A DNA stretch of 64,000 nucleotides. Source: Asinibacterium sp. OR53. Its GTDB lineage: Bacteria; Bacteroidota; Bacteroidia; Chitinophagales; Chitinophagaceae. The notes under the pieces were generated by a model that was not told where the DNA came from, ran no database searches, and saw only the letters and a list, made by a program, of their open reading frames with translations. Positions 7,573 through 16,590 of this stretch are shown piece by piece (position 1 is the stretch's first letter; the number at the start of each line of letters is the position of its first letter). A program made the translations under genes and the position numbers. The stretch is from NCBI RefSeq assembly GCF_000515315.1, contig NZ_KI911562.1, forward strand, positions 950,505 through 1,014,504. Reading direction: 5' to 3'.

Positions 7573-9441
7573 ATGTTTCCTGAGTATGATGTGATCGTTG
7601 TAGGGGCCGGACATGCCGGGTGTGAAGCTGCAGCTGCGGCTGCCAACCTGGGCAGCAAGGTATTGCTGGTAACCATGAACATGCAAACCATTGCACAGAT
7701 GAGTTGCAACCCGGCCATGGGTGGTATTGCAAAAGGACAGATCGTTCGTGAGATCGATGCATTGGGTGGATATAGCGGTATGGTGAGTGACCTGAGTACG
7801 ATCCAGTTCCGCATGCTCAACCGTAGCAAGGGACCTGCTATGTGGAGCCCCAGAACACAGAACGATCGCATGCTCTTTGCCGCCAAATGGCGCGAAATGC
7901 TGGAGAATACCCCCAATGTAGATTTTTACCAGGACATGGTACGGTCCATCATCATGAAAGATAATAGGGCTTGCGGTGTAATTACTGGCCTGGGCCACGA
8001 GATCAAATCCCGCTCGGTGGTAGTAACCAGCGGCACATTCCTCAATGGCATCATTCATATCGGCGAAAAACAATTCGGTGGCGGAAGGGTAGCAGAAAAA
8101 GCGGCAACGGGTATCACCGAACAACTGGTTTCATTGGGGTTCGAAAGCGACCGGCTGAAAACCGGAACACCACCGCGGGTAGATGGGCGCAGCCTGGATT
8201 ACAGCAAGATGGAAGAACAGAAGGGCGACGACGAAATCATCGGGTTTTCTTATACCAATACACCGCGTATCCGGGCGGACAAACAACAGAGCTGTCATGT
8301 GACTTATACCAACGATACCGTACACGAGATGCTGAAAACAGGTTTCGATCGCAGTCCCATGTTCCAGGGCAGGATCGAAGGTCGCGGACCCAGGTATTGT
8401 CCGAGTATCGAAGACAAGATCAACCGCTTTGCCGATCGCGACCGGCACCAACTCTTTATCGAACCCGAAGGATGGAATACCGTAGAGATCTATGTCAACG
8501 GGTTCTCTACCTCCTTACCGGAAGAAGTTCAATACGAAGCCATTCGTATGGTGCCTGGTTTTGAAAATGTCCGCTTTTTCCGACCGGGTTACGCGATCGA
8601 ATACGATTTCTTTCCGCCTACGCAGCTGAAATATTCACTGGAGACCAAACAGATCAGCCACTTGTTTTTTGCAGGCCAGATCAATGGCACCACAGGATAC
8701 GAAGAAGCGGCTTGTCAAGGTTTGATGGCCGGCATCAATGCACACCAGAAAGCACGCGAACTGGAACCTTTTGTATTGAAACGCAGCGAAGCCTATATCG
8801 GCGTGCTGATCGATGACCTCATCAGCAAAGGGACCGATGAGCCTTATCGTATGTTCACGAGCCGCGCTGAATTCAGAACATTATTGCGCCAGGACAATGC
8901 CGACCTGCGTTTGACAGAATTGAGCTACCGCCTGGGCCTCGCTTCGCAGGAACGCATGGACGCAGTGATCGCGAAACGCGAAGGTGTTGCCGAAGTAAAG
9001 AACATACTCAAAGAATTCAATATCGAGCCCGATGAAGTGAACGGCTATTTCAACGATATTGCATCGGCACCGCTAACAGAAAAACAAAGAGCAGCGAAGA
9101 TCGTGCTGCGTCCGAATGTAACACTGGAAGATCTCTTCAAAGCAGTACCACGCCTGGCCGAAGCCCTTGCCGCCATTCCTTCCGAAACCCTTGAGCAGGC
9201 AGAGATACAGATCAAGTATGAGCGTTACATAGAAAAAGAACAGGAGATCGTTGATCGCATGAGCCAGCTCGAAAACCTCGTCATTCCCGATAGTTTCGAT
9301 TACGATCGTGTAGCTGCATTGTCGAACGAAGCGCTGCAGAAATTCAAGCGCATCAAGCCCCGTACACTGGGACAGGCCAGTCGCATCAGCGGCGTCAATC
9401 CCAGTGATGTGCAGATACTCATGGTATATATGGGCAGATAA
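7573..9441 (+). CDS. mnmG: tRNA uridine-5-carboxymethylaminomethyl synthesis enzyme MnmG (GidA)
   Basis: FAD-dependent enzyme that, with MnmE, builds the carboxymethylaminomethyl group on the wobble uridine of several tRNAs. The FAD-binding motif GAGHAGCEAA stands at residues 11-20; the conserved segments GGIAKGQIVREIDALGG, RCGP-like RGPRYCPSIEDK and the C-terminal helical MnmE-binding region (ending RISGVNPSDVQILMVY) are all present. The ATG at 7573 was chosen over a GTG six bases upstream. At 622 residues it has the usual length. Interestingly, another wobble-uridine enzyme, MnmH, is encoded at 23.6 kb. Confidence 0.97.
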   Translation: MFPEYDVIVVGAGHAGCEAAAAAANLGSKVLLVTMNMQTIAQMSCNPAMGGIAKGQIVREIDALGGYSGMVSDLSTIQFRMLNRSKGPAMWSPRTQNDRMLFAAKWREMLENTPNVDFYQDMVRSIIMKDNRACGVITGLGHEIKSRSVVVTSGTFLNGIIHIGEKQFGGGRVAEKAATGITEQLVSLGFESDRLKTGTPPRVDGRSLDYSKMEEQKGDDEIIGFSYTNTPRIRADKQQSCHVTYTNDTVHEMLKTGFDRSPMFQGRIEGRGPRYCPSIEDKINRFADRDRHQLFIEPEGWNTVEIYVNGFSTSLPEEVQYEAIRMVPGFENVRFFRPGYAIEYDFFPPTQLKYSLETKQISHLFFAGQINGTTGYEEAACQGLMAGINAHQKARELEPFVLKRSEAYIGVLIDDLISKGTDEPYRMFTSRAEFRTLLRQDNADLRLTELSYRLGLASQERMDAVIAKREGVAEVKNILKEFNIEPDEVNGYFNDIASAPLTEKQRAAKIVLRPNVTLEDLFKAVPRLAEALAAIPSETLEQAEIQIKYERYIEKEQEIVDRMSQLENLVIPDSFDYDRVAALSNEALQKFKRIKPRTLGQASRISGVNPSDVQILMVYMGR

Positions 9442-9492
9442 CCTTTTGCCACAGCTTCTCCAACCATTCATCAAAAAAAACACACCAGTTTT

Positions 9493-9522
9493 TTTGCACG
9501 ATAGGCATATTCAGTAGCTTTA
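9493..9522 (+). promoter_or_regulatory. Candidate promoter of the amidohydrolase operon (-33 TTTG, -7 TAGCTTTA)
   Basis: TTTG at 9493-9496 and TAGCTTTA at 9515-9522 (one mismatch from TAnnTTTG) are separated by 18 bases, close to the spacing of Bacteroidota housekeeping promoters. The ATG follows 26 bases later. Confidence 0.5.
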
Positions 9523-9548
9523 AGACTTTTCAACATTAACTGAACACA

Positions 9549-12500
9549 ATGAGAAAAATCAAGCTGCTGTTATCCGGGCTCTTGCTGGCTTCCCTGCTGC
9601 AAGCCCAGGAAACATTCCCCGTGAACGGGTTGGCCGACAAGCGCAACGGATGTTACGCTTTTACACATGCCACCATTGTACAGAATGCACAAAACAGTTT
9701 ACAGAATGCAACCCTTGTTATCCGCGAGGGTAAAATCGTTGCCGTAGGCGCCAGTGTAACTGTACCCCAGGATGCTGTAGTGATAGACTGTAAAAACAAG
9801 TACATCTATCCTTCCTTCATCGATATCTATGCCGATTATGGTATCACCACACCCCAACGGCAGCCTTTTGTTTTCAACTACAATGCACCTGCACAGTTGA
9901 ATTCCAACACCAAAGGCGCATACAACTGGAACCAGGCGATCAGGCCGGAAGTGAATGCGTATCAGCAATTCACTGCCGACGACGCCAAGGCCAAAACATT
10001 CCGTGAGCTGGGCTTCGGTACTGTTCTCACGCACGTGAAAGACGGTATCGCACGCGGAACCGGTGCCGTAGTTTTACTGGGAAAAGATAAAGACAACCTG
10101 ATGCTGGTTAAAGAAAGAGCATCTGCACATTATTCTTTCAACAAAGGCAGCTCTACACAATCATATCCGAGCAGCCTGATGGGAAGCATTGCACTGTTGA
10201 GACAAACATATCTCGATGCACAATGGTACAAGAACAAACCTTCAACAGAAGGGGTGAATATTTCCCTGCAGGCGTTTAATGATAACCAGAACCTGCCGCA
10301 GATTTTTGAAGCGGAGGATAAATGGAATGATGTTCGTGCCGATCGCATCGGCGACGAGTTCGGCGTGCAATACATTCTCAAAGGCGGTGGTAATGAATAC
10401 CAGCGCATCAAAGAAGTAGCTGCCACCAAAGCGGCTTTTATCCTGTCGCTCAATTTTCCCCAGGCCATGGATGTGGAAGACCCGGCCGATGCAAGGTTGG
10501 TTTCCCTGTCTGACATGAAGCATTGGGAACTGGCACCTACCAATCCCGGCGCTTTGGAAAAAGCCAACATTCCTTTTTGTTTAACAACCGCCGACCTGCG
10601 CGATACCAAACAATTCTATACCAACCTGCGCAAAGCGTTTGAAAACGGTCTTTCCGAATCCAAAGCCCTGGAAGCCCTGACCAAAACGCCGGCTACCTTG
10701 TTGGGTGTATATGATAAAGTAGGCAGCCTCGAAACCGGAAAGCTGGCCAACTTCATCATTACCAGCGATTCTGTTTTTTCTGAAAAAGCAGTGATCCTGC
10801 AGAACTGGATACAGGGAGCAAAATATGGTGTGAAGGAAGATGCCTGGAATGATATCAAAGGCGTGTATAACCTGGTGCTCAACAGCGAAAACGGCACTGC
10901 TAATTATACACTGGATGTAAAGAATAACAGCACTGCAAATGTGATTGGAAAAGATACCCTCACCGGTAAATTCAGCTACGATGGCAAACTGGTGAAACTC
11001 AGTTTCGCTGCAACACCGGCTAAAAAGCCGATGGCAGCTGTTTTCGGCGGTATGAAAAATAATGGCGCTCAATACCGGCTGAGTGGTACCGTTAACGGCG
11101 ATACCTGGAATGGACTGGGAGAAGATACGGCTGGAAACAGGATCACCTGGACAGTAACATTTGCGCGCGTAGCAGCACCTGATACTGCGAAGAAAAAAAT
11201 GGCACCGCACCAACAACTGGGCAAAGTAACTTATCCCTTCGATGGTTATGGATGGGAAGAAGCACCTAAGCAAGAGAACCTGCTGATCAAAAATGCGACC
11301 GTATGGACCAATGAAAAAGAAGGCAAACTGGAAAATACCGATGTGCTGGTAAAAGATGGTAAGATTGCCAAAGTAGGAAAGAACCTGAGCGATGGCTCTG
11401 CAAAAGTGATCGACGCTACCGGCAAACATGTTACGGCAGGTATCATAGACGAGCACTCGCATATCGCGGCCATGTCTATCAACGAAGGCGCGCAATCTGT
11501 TACTTCCGAAGTGCGCATTGCCGATAACCTCAACCCCGAAGACATCAACATCTATCGCCAGCTGAGCGGTGGCGTAACATCATCACATATTTTGCATGGA
11601 TCGGCCAATACCATTGGCGGACAAACCCAGCTGATCAAATTGCGCTGGGGTGTGGATGATGAAGCGCTGAAGTTCAAAGGCGCCGATCCTTTCATCAAGT
11701 TTGCATTGGGTGAGAACGTGAAGCGGACAACCTCGATGGCCAACAACCGTTTCCCCGATACGCGGATGGGTGTGGAAGAAGTGTTGAACGATGCTTTTAC
11801 CAGGGCAAAGGATTACGAGCGTGAAATGAAAGCAGATCCCAAAACAACCAGGCGCGACCTGGAACTGGATGCACTGGTAGAGATACTGAATAAGAAAAGG
11901 TTCATCACCTGTCACTCTTATGTACAAAGCGAGATCACTGCCGCCATGCGCATCGGTGATAAATACGGTTTCACATTCAACACGTTCACGCATATTTTGG
12001 AAGGATACAAAGTGGCGGATAAAATGAAAGCGCATGGTTCCAATGCATCTACCTTCTCCGACTGGTGGGCTTACAAAACCGAAGTGCAGGATGCGATTGC
12101 TTACAATGCAGCCATCATGTACAAAATGGGACTCAACGTTTGTATCAACTCAGACGATGCCGAGATGGCGCGCCGCCTGAACCAGGAAGCGGGCAAGACT
12201 GTGAAATACGGTGGTGTTCCCGAAGAAGATGCATTGAAGATGGTGACCCTTAACCCGGCCAAAGCCCTGCATGTAGATAATAAGGTAGGAAGCATCAAAG
12301 CGGGTAAAGACGCAGACCTGGTGATCTGGAGCGATCATCCGCTGAGCATCTATGCAAAATCTGAAAAGACGATCGTAGATGGTATTGTTTATTTCGATCG
12401 CGAAAAAGACCTGGAACAACGCAAGAAGATCACAGCTGAACGTACGCGGCTGATCAACAAACTACAGGCTGAGAAAAGAAGCGGCGCTCCTATGAGACCC

Positions 12501-12602
12501 GCGGAACCGAGCTACCAGGTATTGTTGGGCTGCGGCGATCACAGTGAGCGCGGAGGCCTGATCACGATTGAACAGGATGATATCGAAACCCTTAACCAGT
12601 AA
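9549..12602 (+). CDS. Exported double-domain amidohydrolase
   Basis: A 1017-residue protein with a signal peptide ending in LLQAQ and two amidohydrolase-like modules. The C-terminal half (about 570-1000) keeps the metal ligands: His636 and His638 in DEHSHIAA, His789 in ITCHSYV, His815 in FTHILEG and Asp869 in INSDDAE. The N-terminal half keeps the fold hallmarks (PSFIDIYADYG, later VGSLETGKLANFI) but has no HxH motif and should be inactive. The substrate is unknown; related proteins are annotated as imidazolonepropionase- or dihydroorotase-like. It is followed after 11 bases by a second amidohydrolase gene. Confidence 0.88.
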   Translation: MRKIKLLLSGLLLASLLQAQETFPVNGLADKRNGCYAFTHATIVQNAQNSLQNATLVIREGKIVAVGASVTVPQDAVVIDCKNKYIYPSFIDIYADYGITTPQRQPFVFNYNAPAQLNSNTKGAYNWNQAIRPEVNAYQQFTADDAKAKTFRELGFGTVLTHVKDGIARGTGAVVLLGKDKDNLMLVKERASAHYSFNKGSSTQSYPSSLMGSIALLRQTYLDAQWYKNKPSTEGVNISLQAFNDNQNLPQIFEAEDKWNDVRADRIGDEFGVQYILKGGGNEYQRIKEVAATKAAFILSLNFPQAMDVEDPADARLVSLSDMKHWELAPTNPGALEKANIPFCLTTADLRDTKQFYTNLRKAFENGLSESKALEALTKTPATLLGVYDKVGSLETGKLANFIITSDSVFSEKAVILQNWIQGAKYGVKEDAWNDIKGVYNLVLNSENGTANYTLDVKNNSTANVIGKDTLTGKFSYDGKLVKLSFAATPAKKPMAAVFGGMKNNGAQYRLSGTVNGDTWNGLGEDTAGNRITWTVTFARVAAPDTAKKKMAPHQQLGKVTYPFDGYGWEEAPKQENLLIKNATVWTNEKEGKLENTDVLVKDGKIAKVGKNLSDGSAKVIDATGKHVTAGIIDEHSHIAAMSINEGAQSVTSEVRIADNLNPEDINIYRQLSGGVTSSHILHGSANTIGGQTQLIKLRWGVDDEALKFKGADPFIKFALGENVKRTTSMANNRFPDTRMGVEEVLNDAFTRAKDYEREMKADPKTTRRDLELDALVEILNKKRFITCHSYVQSEITAAMRIGDKYGFTFNTFTHILEGYKVADKMKAHGSNASTFSDWWAYKTEVQDAIAYNAAIMYKMGLNVCINSDDAEMARRLNQEAGKTVKYGGVPEEDALKMVTLNPAKALHVDNKVGSIKAGKDADLVIWSDHPLSIYAKSEKTIVDGIVYFDREKDLEQRKKITAERTRLINKLQAEKRSGAPMRPAEPSYQVLLGCGDHSERGGLITIEQDDIETLNQ

Positions 12603-12613
12603 AAGCATTAGCC

Positions 12614-13930
12614 ATGAAAAAATTTGTCACTCCTATAACAGCTCTCTTACTGTTCACCGGTTTTGCAAAAGCACAGGAAACAGTATATCCCACGAAAGAA
12701 TACAAAGGCCAGCTGTTCATAACCAACGGCACGGTGCATGTAGGTAACGGACAGGTACTGGAAAACGCCACTATTGAAGTTAACAATGGAAAAATTGTGC
12801 GTGTTGGAACAGATATACCTGTTTCGCAAAACAATGCAAAACTGATCGACGCGAAAGGAAAACAGGTATATCCCGGACTGATCTTACCTTCCTGCGATCT
12901 CGGACTCAAAGAGATCGCCAATGGCGTAAGAGGCAGCAACGATTATTATGAGCTGGGCGATTACAATCCCAGCGTTCGCTCCATTGTTGCTTATAATACC
13001 GACTCGAAGATCACCGGCACATTGCGCGCCAACGGCATATTGCTGGCGAGCATTACACCCGAAGGCGGTGTGATCAGCGGTTCTTCTTCGGTAGTACAAC
13101 TGGATGCGTGGAACTGGGAAGACGCCGCGTATAAAATGGACGGCGGCATTCACCTCAACCTGCCCAGTTTTCTTCCCCGTCCAACGGGCCGCAGGGCTTT
13201 CTTTTTTCCCGGCGCTCCTCAACCGGCAGATCCTGTTAAACAGGCGCTGGACAAGGTAGATGAGATCAAAACCTTTTTCCGCGAAGCCAAGGCATACGAG
13301 CAGGAAACAACCCATAAACAGACCAACCTCAAGTTGGAAGCGGTAAAAGGGTTGTTCAATAAAACACAGAAACTCTTTGTACACGGCGACCAGGTAAAAC
13401 AAATGCTGGTGGCCATCGATTTTGTAAAAGAGTTCGGATTTGATGTGGTGATTGTAGGTGGAAGCGAAAGCTACCAGATTGCCAACCTGCTGAAGCAAAA
13501 CAATATTGCCGTGATATTGGGTTCGGAACACGAGCTTCCATCGATGGAGGACGATGATATCGATCAGCCATTCAAAACACCGGCTGTTTTGCAAAAAGCA
13601 GGCGTACTGTTTGCGTTGAATGATGCGTTTACTGAAGCCCGTTACCGCAACCTTTCATTTAATGCAGGAACGGCTGCAACATACGGGTTGAGCAAAGAAC
13701 AGGCATTGCAGGCCATCACAATGAATACAGCCAAAATATTGGGCATCGATGACAGGACCGGTTCACTGGAAGCCGGCAAAGATGCCAATATCGTTGTATG
13801 CGACGGCGATATACTGGATATGAAGAGCAGCAATGTTTCCCATGCCATCATACAAGGCCGCGATGTGAGTCTCGATAACAAGCAAAAGCAATTATACGAG
13901 CGGTACCGTTATAAGTACGGCATTCAATAA
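12614..13930 (+). CDS. Exported amidohydrolase-like protein lacking the HxH metal motif
   Basis: A 438-residue protein with signal peptide (ends GFAKAQE). It has the amidohydrolase N-terminal beta-sandwich (ATIEVNNGKIVRVG) and the C-terminal GSLEAGKDANIVV segment. The place of the HxH motif reads YPGLILPSCDLG, and the late Asp region reads FALNDAF, so metal binding in the usual way is unlikely. It is cotranscribed with the double-domain amidohydrolase 11 bases upstream, and may be a non-catalytic partner of it. The operon ends at a strong terminator. Confidence 0.85.
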   Translation: MKKFVTPITALLLFTGFAKAQETVYPTKEYKGQLFITNGTVHVGNGQVLENATIEVNNGKIVRVGTDIPVSQNNAKLIDAKGKQVYPGLILPSCDLGLKEIANGVRGSNDYYELGDYNPSVRSIVAYNTDSKITGTLRANGILLASITPEGGVISGSSSVVQLDAWNWEDAAYKMDGGIHLNLPSFLPRPTGRRAFFFPGAPQPADPVKQALDKVDEIKTFFREAKAYEQETTHKQTNLKLEAVKGLFNKTQKLFVHGDQVKQMLVAIDFVKEFGFDVVIVGGSESYQIANLLKQNNIAVILGSEHELPSMEDDDIDQPFKTPAVLQKAGVLFALNDAFTEARYRNLSFNAGTAATYGLSKEQALQAITMNTAKILGIDDRTGSLEAGKDANIVVCDGDILDMKSSNVSHAIIQGRDVSLDNKQKQLYERYRYKYGIQ

Positions 13931-13954
13931 CCAGCTTGTGGTATAACAGGGAAC

Positions 13955-13990
13955 CGCCCGCCCGGAATTTTCCGGGCGGGCGATTTTTTT
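13955..13990 (+). terminator. Intrinsic terminator after the amidohydrolase operon
   Basis: An 11-bp perfect GC-rich stem (CGCCCGCCCGG and its complement) with a 6-nt AT loop is followed by ATTTTTTT. Confidence 0.92.
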
Positions 13991-14126
13991 GTAAAAGAGC
14001 CCTTCTTTAAAACCGTTCATAAACCCCGGTTTCCGCTTATCTCGCTTTTTTCAATTTAACAATGTTCTGCATGTAACCTTTCTACCTTTACTACGTTATG
14101 CTTCGTACATAATGTACCGTACCGCT

Positions 14127-16562
14127 ATGAAAAAACTAATGCTGAGCATCTGCGTTTTAGGAATAAGTCACCTGGCAATGGCACAGAAAGAGCAGGTTGT
14201 AAAAAAAGTACCGGCTGTTCGTACCACGCAGAAAATTGTGATCGACGGAGATATCAGCGATGAAGCCTGGAAATCTGCGCCGGTTGCTACGGACTTTGTG
14301 GAATGGAGGCCTTCTTATGGCACGCATGAACGCAACGACAACAGAACGGAAGTCCGCATATTGTACGATAATAATGCCATTTATGTTGGCGGATATTGCT
14401 ACGAACGCCGCGATAGCATTTCAACTGAACTGGTGGGTCGCGATGTGATCAACTCGAATGATTTTGTAGGGATCTTATTTGATACGTATAAAGATAAGAT
14501 CAATGGATTCGGATATTATGTTACCCCGCTGGGTGAGCAGTACGATGCGAAATATTCTTCCACCGGAGAAGATGCAAGCTGGAACAGCGTATACGAATCG
14601 CAGGCGAAGATCACAGACAGCGGCTGGACCTTTGAAATGCGCATCCCTTATTCGGCTATCCGTTTCAGCAATAAGAAGACGCAGGACTGGGGATTGAATA
14701 TCACGCGCAGGAGAAGCAAGAGCGGAAAGCAATTGATGTGGAACCCCACCGACCCTACTTTCGGGGGAAACTTTTTTGCACTTTTTGGTGAATGGACCAA
14801 CATACAAGACATCAAACCACCGATAAGGCTGTCATTTTCGCCGTATCTCTCTACCTACGTAACCCATTATCCATACAACGACCCTACTATAAAAGATACG
14901 CGTACTACGGTGAACGGTGGTATGGATGTGAAATACGGCATCAACCAGGCGTTTACACTGGACATGACGCTCATCCCCGATTTTGGCCAGGTACAGAGTG
15001 ATAACCAGGTGCTCAACCTCACGCCTTTTGAAGTAAAATACAATGAGTACCGCACTTTTTTCACAGAAGGTACCGAACTCTTCAGCAAGGGTAATCTTTT
15101 TTACAGCAGGAGGATCGGTGGTCAGCCCATCCATTATAATGATGTAGCAAGCCAGTTACAGCCAGGGGAAACGATTGCCAGCAATCCCGGCGATACCAAA
15201 CTGATCAATGCTACCAAAATAAGCGGCCGCACATCATCCGGATTGGGTATTGGTTTTTTCAATGCGCTTACACAACCGCAGTATGCCTCCATTGCGAAAG
15301 ACGGTAAGGAAGTACGAAAGATAGAAACGGAACCGCTTTCGAATTATAATATCATTGTGTTCGATCAATCGCTCAAGCACAATTCCAGTGTATCGTTCAT
15401 CAACACCAATGTTACGCGTGCCGGCGGCGACCACAATGCCAATGTGAGCGCGGCATTGTTTGATCTCTATGATAAAAAAAGTATGTGGAACCTGTCTGGT
15501 AAAGTATCAACAAGTGAACTGATGGGTGTTGATTCGGCCAGGAAGTCCATTTTTGGTTACAACCATACAATTGGATTTGGGAAAACGGGTGGCCGTTTCA
15601 CTTTCCTGATCAACCAGGATTTTGCCGATGATAAGTACAGCAGCAACGATATGGGTTATTTTACCAATAACAACTATATGAACCATTATGTGTGGCTGGG
15701 GTATAAATGGGTAAAGCCCACCAAATGGTTCAACAGGATGTATTATAATATCAACCTGAATTCATCGATGCGCTACAAGGAATGGGATTACCAGAGCTTC
15801 AGAATCAATACCAATGTCAACGGCCAGCTGAAGAACCTTTGGTTTGCACTCATATACATCAACATCAATCCCCAACAACACGATTATTATGAACCCAGGA
15901 TCGCAGGAAGATTTTTTAAAACGCCATCCAACTGGCAAATAGGTGTAGCTACAGAAACCAACAGTGCCAAAAAATATTCTGCCTATGTTGAATTTTCCGG
16001 AAAGTGGGCAGGTCTTTATTCAGGAACCGAGTACAATTTATGGACCCGCAATTCGTATCGCTTCAACAATAAATTAACCATTGGTTTTAATTTCAACCCG
16101 CAGTTCAGGACCAATGATATTGGTTTTGCTACCCTGGTGAACGACAGCAGTGTTTTTGCTCTCCGGAAGCGTTATACGGTGGAGAATATTTTCAATGTGA
16201 AATACAATTTCACCAACAAAATGGGTCTCAGTTTCAGGGCCCGCCATTATTGGAGCAAAGTGATCAATAAACAATACTTCAATCTCAATACCGATGGCGG
16301 ACTTACTCCCATTGCAGGTGTAAGCACCAACCCCGATTACAACGTGAACTATTTCAACATCGATATGGTGTATACCTGGCAGTTTGCATTGGGCAGTTTC
16401 CTGAATATCGTGTGGAAGAATTCTATCAATACCTACGACCAGAATGTTATGGATGGTTATTTTAAAAATGCGGGAAATACTTTCAATGCATCGCAGCTCA
16501 ACAGTCTTTCGTTGCGCGTGATTTATTTCCTGGATTACCTGTCCATCAAAAAGAAAAAATAA
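14127..16562 (+). CDS. DUF5916 domain protein with N-terminal CBM9-like domain
   Basis: An exported 811-residue protein. The ATG at 14127 starts a standard signal peptide (MKKLMLSICVLGISHLAMAQ); an in-frame ATG lies 15 bases upstream. Residues about 35-240 look like a family 9 carbohydrate-binding fold (IDGDISDEAWKSAP, then a long beta-rich part with WGLNITRR). The rest is rich in alternating aromatic and polar residues, as in outer-membrane barrels, and ends with an aromatic-containing strand (LSLRVIYFLDYLSIKKKK). This is the DUF5916 arrangement common in Bacteroidota. The biochemical role is unknown; an outer-membrane location is inference. Confidence 0.85.
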   Translation: MKKLMLSICVLGISHLAMAQKEQVVKKVPAVRTTQKIVIDGDISDEAWKSAPVATDFVEWRPSYGTHERNDNRTEVRILYDNNAIYVGGYCYERRDSISTELVGRDVINSNDFVGILFDTYKDKINGFGYYVTPLGEQYDAKYSSTGEDASWNSVYESQAKITDSGWTFEMRIPYSAIRFSNKKTQDWGLNITRRRSKSGKQLMWNPTDPTFGGNFFALFGEWTNIQDIKPPIRLSFSPYLSTYVTHYPYNDPTIKDTRTTVNGGMDVKYGINQAFTLDMTLIPDFGQVQSDNQVLNLTPFEVKYNEYRTFFTEGTELFSKGNLFYSRRIGGQPIHYNDVASQLQPGETIASNPGDTKLINATKISGRTSSGLGIGFFNALTQPQYASIAKDGKEVRKIETEPLSNYNIIVFDQSLKHNSSVSFINTNVTRAGGDHNANVSAALFDLYDKKSMWNLSGKVSTSELMGVDSARKSIFGYNHTIGFGKTGGRFTFLINQDFADDKYSSNDMGYFTNNNYMNHYVWLGYKWVKPTKWFNRMYYNINLNSSMRYKEWDYQSFRINTNVNGQLKNLWFALIYININPQQHDYYEPRIAGRFFKTPSNWQIGVATETNSAKKYSAYVEFSGKWAGLYSGTEYNLWTRNSYRFNNKLTIGFNFNPQFRTNDIGFATLVNDSSVFALRKRYTVENIFNVKYNFTNKMGLSFRARHYWSKVINKQYFNLNTDGGLTPIAGVSTNPDYNVNYFNIDMVYTWQFALGSFLNIVWKNSINTYDQNVMDGYFKNAGNTFNASQLNSLSLRVIYFLDYLSIKKKK

Positions 16563-16590
16563 GCTCGTTTAGCTTTATTACCTTAGCTAT

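Noticed and set aside
7971..8564. Long plus-strand frame inside mnmG
   Set aside because: Shadow frame of a clearly coding gene, with arginine-rich, non-natural composition.
12614..13930. Second amidohydrolase gene as a pseudogene
   Set aside because: The frame is complete, with signal peptide and conserved fold segments; only metal ligands are lost, so a non-catalytic role is more likely.
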